Source: Pratylenchus scribneri (lineage: Eukaryota; Nematoda; Chromadorea; Rhabditida; Pratylenchidae). Taken from it: a stretch of 64,000 bases of DNA. This document shows positions 63,614 to 64,000 of this stretch, one piece after another (position 1 is the stretch's first letter; every line of letters starts with the position of its first letter). The stretch lies in assembly GCA_030063045.1 (NCBI GenBank), contig JAQSEB010000011.1, forward strand, positions 1,240,001 to 1,304,000, given 5' to 3'. A model generated the notes under the pieces. It was given only the letters and a program-made list of their open reading frames with translations, did not search any database and was not told where the DNA came from. Both the position numbers and the translations under genes were made by a program.

Positions 63614-63960
63614 GATGAAATCCAAGGTAAGTGGGCAGTATTTTTGGGCCATAACTCTGGAATAAATTGGCCAAATTAAATAAATTTTATATCAAATTAA
63701 AGGGCAGATTCTAGGCTATATAATGATATAAAAATTTCTTTGATTTAAATAAAATTATAAAATTTAATTGGCAAAAACACATGGATGAAATCCAAGGGAA
63801 GTGGGCAGTATTTTTGGGCCATAACTCTGGAATAAATTGGCCAAATTAAATAAATTTTATATCAAATTAAAGGGCAGATTCTGGGCTATTAAATCATATG
63901 TTTTTAATTTTGTTTCTTTTCTATTAATTAAAATGCAACCATATAATTCGACAAACATTT
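63614..63960. repeat. 170-base tandem repeat, about two copies
   Basis: GATGAAATCCAAGG starts at 63614 and 63784. The first about 115 bases of each copy match almost perfectly; the rest has diverged. It shares a GGCCATA core with the 168-base repeat. The window ends soon after. Confidence 0.8.
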
Positions 63961-64000
63961 ATTTATTGTAAATGTCAAAGCGAAACAAAATAAAGTTTGA

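Noticed and set aside
63021..63665. 214-residue open frame
   Set aside because: Lies antisense in the SINE-like element, and its first part is duplicated in the palindrome arm; no domain or splice context.

Overview
This is a nematode nuclear DNA window. Genes are split into many short exons by AT-rich introns, mostly 40 to 150 bases with T-rich TTTCAG-like acceptors. Several introns use GC instead of GT as donor. The protein set is animal: a nuclear hormone receptor, a tandem CCCH zinc-finger protein, centralspindlin RacGAP, sphingomyelin synthase and ShKT-domain secreted proteins. Tight same-strand gene pairs and a candidate trans-splice acceptor just before a start codon also fit a nematode. 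I suspect a plant-parasitic (tylenchid) species from the intron style, but that is an inference.

Layout. 1-6309 holds a nuclear receptor gene (+), cut only by the window edge upstream. 6310-10266 holds three minus-strand genes: the 5' part of UBXN6, eIF1A, and a CCCH zinc-finger protein. After a 2.2 kb gene-poor stretch comes a very large secreted Pro/Ala/Ser/Gly/Cys-rich protein (12441-22030, +). It faces a convergent secreted protein with two ShKT domains (22713-25094, -). 25316-26272 is a foldback-like element. 27341-29417 is a RacGAP1/CYK-4-like gene with a shortened RhoGAP domain (-). FKBP with TPR (29919-31849, +) and METTL25B/RRNAD1 (32464-34684, +) follow. 36497-42805 repeats 1-6309, apparently base for base. 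42806-47178 is gene-poor and contains a second foldback-like element. Then come sphingomyelin synthase (47179-50491, +), an SLC2-type sugar transporter (51493-54824, +), a small eight-cysteine secreted protein (55033-55670, -), and WDR11 (55803-61830, +), which starts 132 bases from the secreted gene on the opposite strand. The last 2.1 kb is satellite and SINE-like sequence.

The most unusual content is repetitive. One A-rich minisatellite built from six-base modules fills one intron in each of three unrelated genes (0.65 to 4.65 kb), and is also carried in the receptor duplication. Two foldback elements share a G-rich core with telomere-like repeats but have unrelated terminal tandem arrays. 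A 1.4 kb palindrome encloses a 168-base tandem repeat. There is a hAT-type MITE with a perfect 8-base target duplication.

The receptor duplication is either a very recent segmental duplication that broke UBXN6 or an assembly artefact; the sequence alone cannot decide. Gene models were built by hand from splice sites and reading phase. Twelve of the complete models close exactly in frame, one of them (the transporter) only by assuming a non-AG acceptor at one intron. WDR11 has one unresolved junction, and UBXN6 is incomplete.
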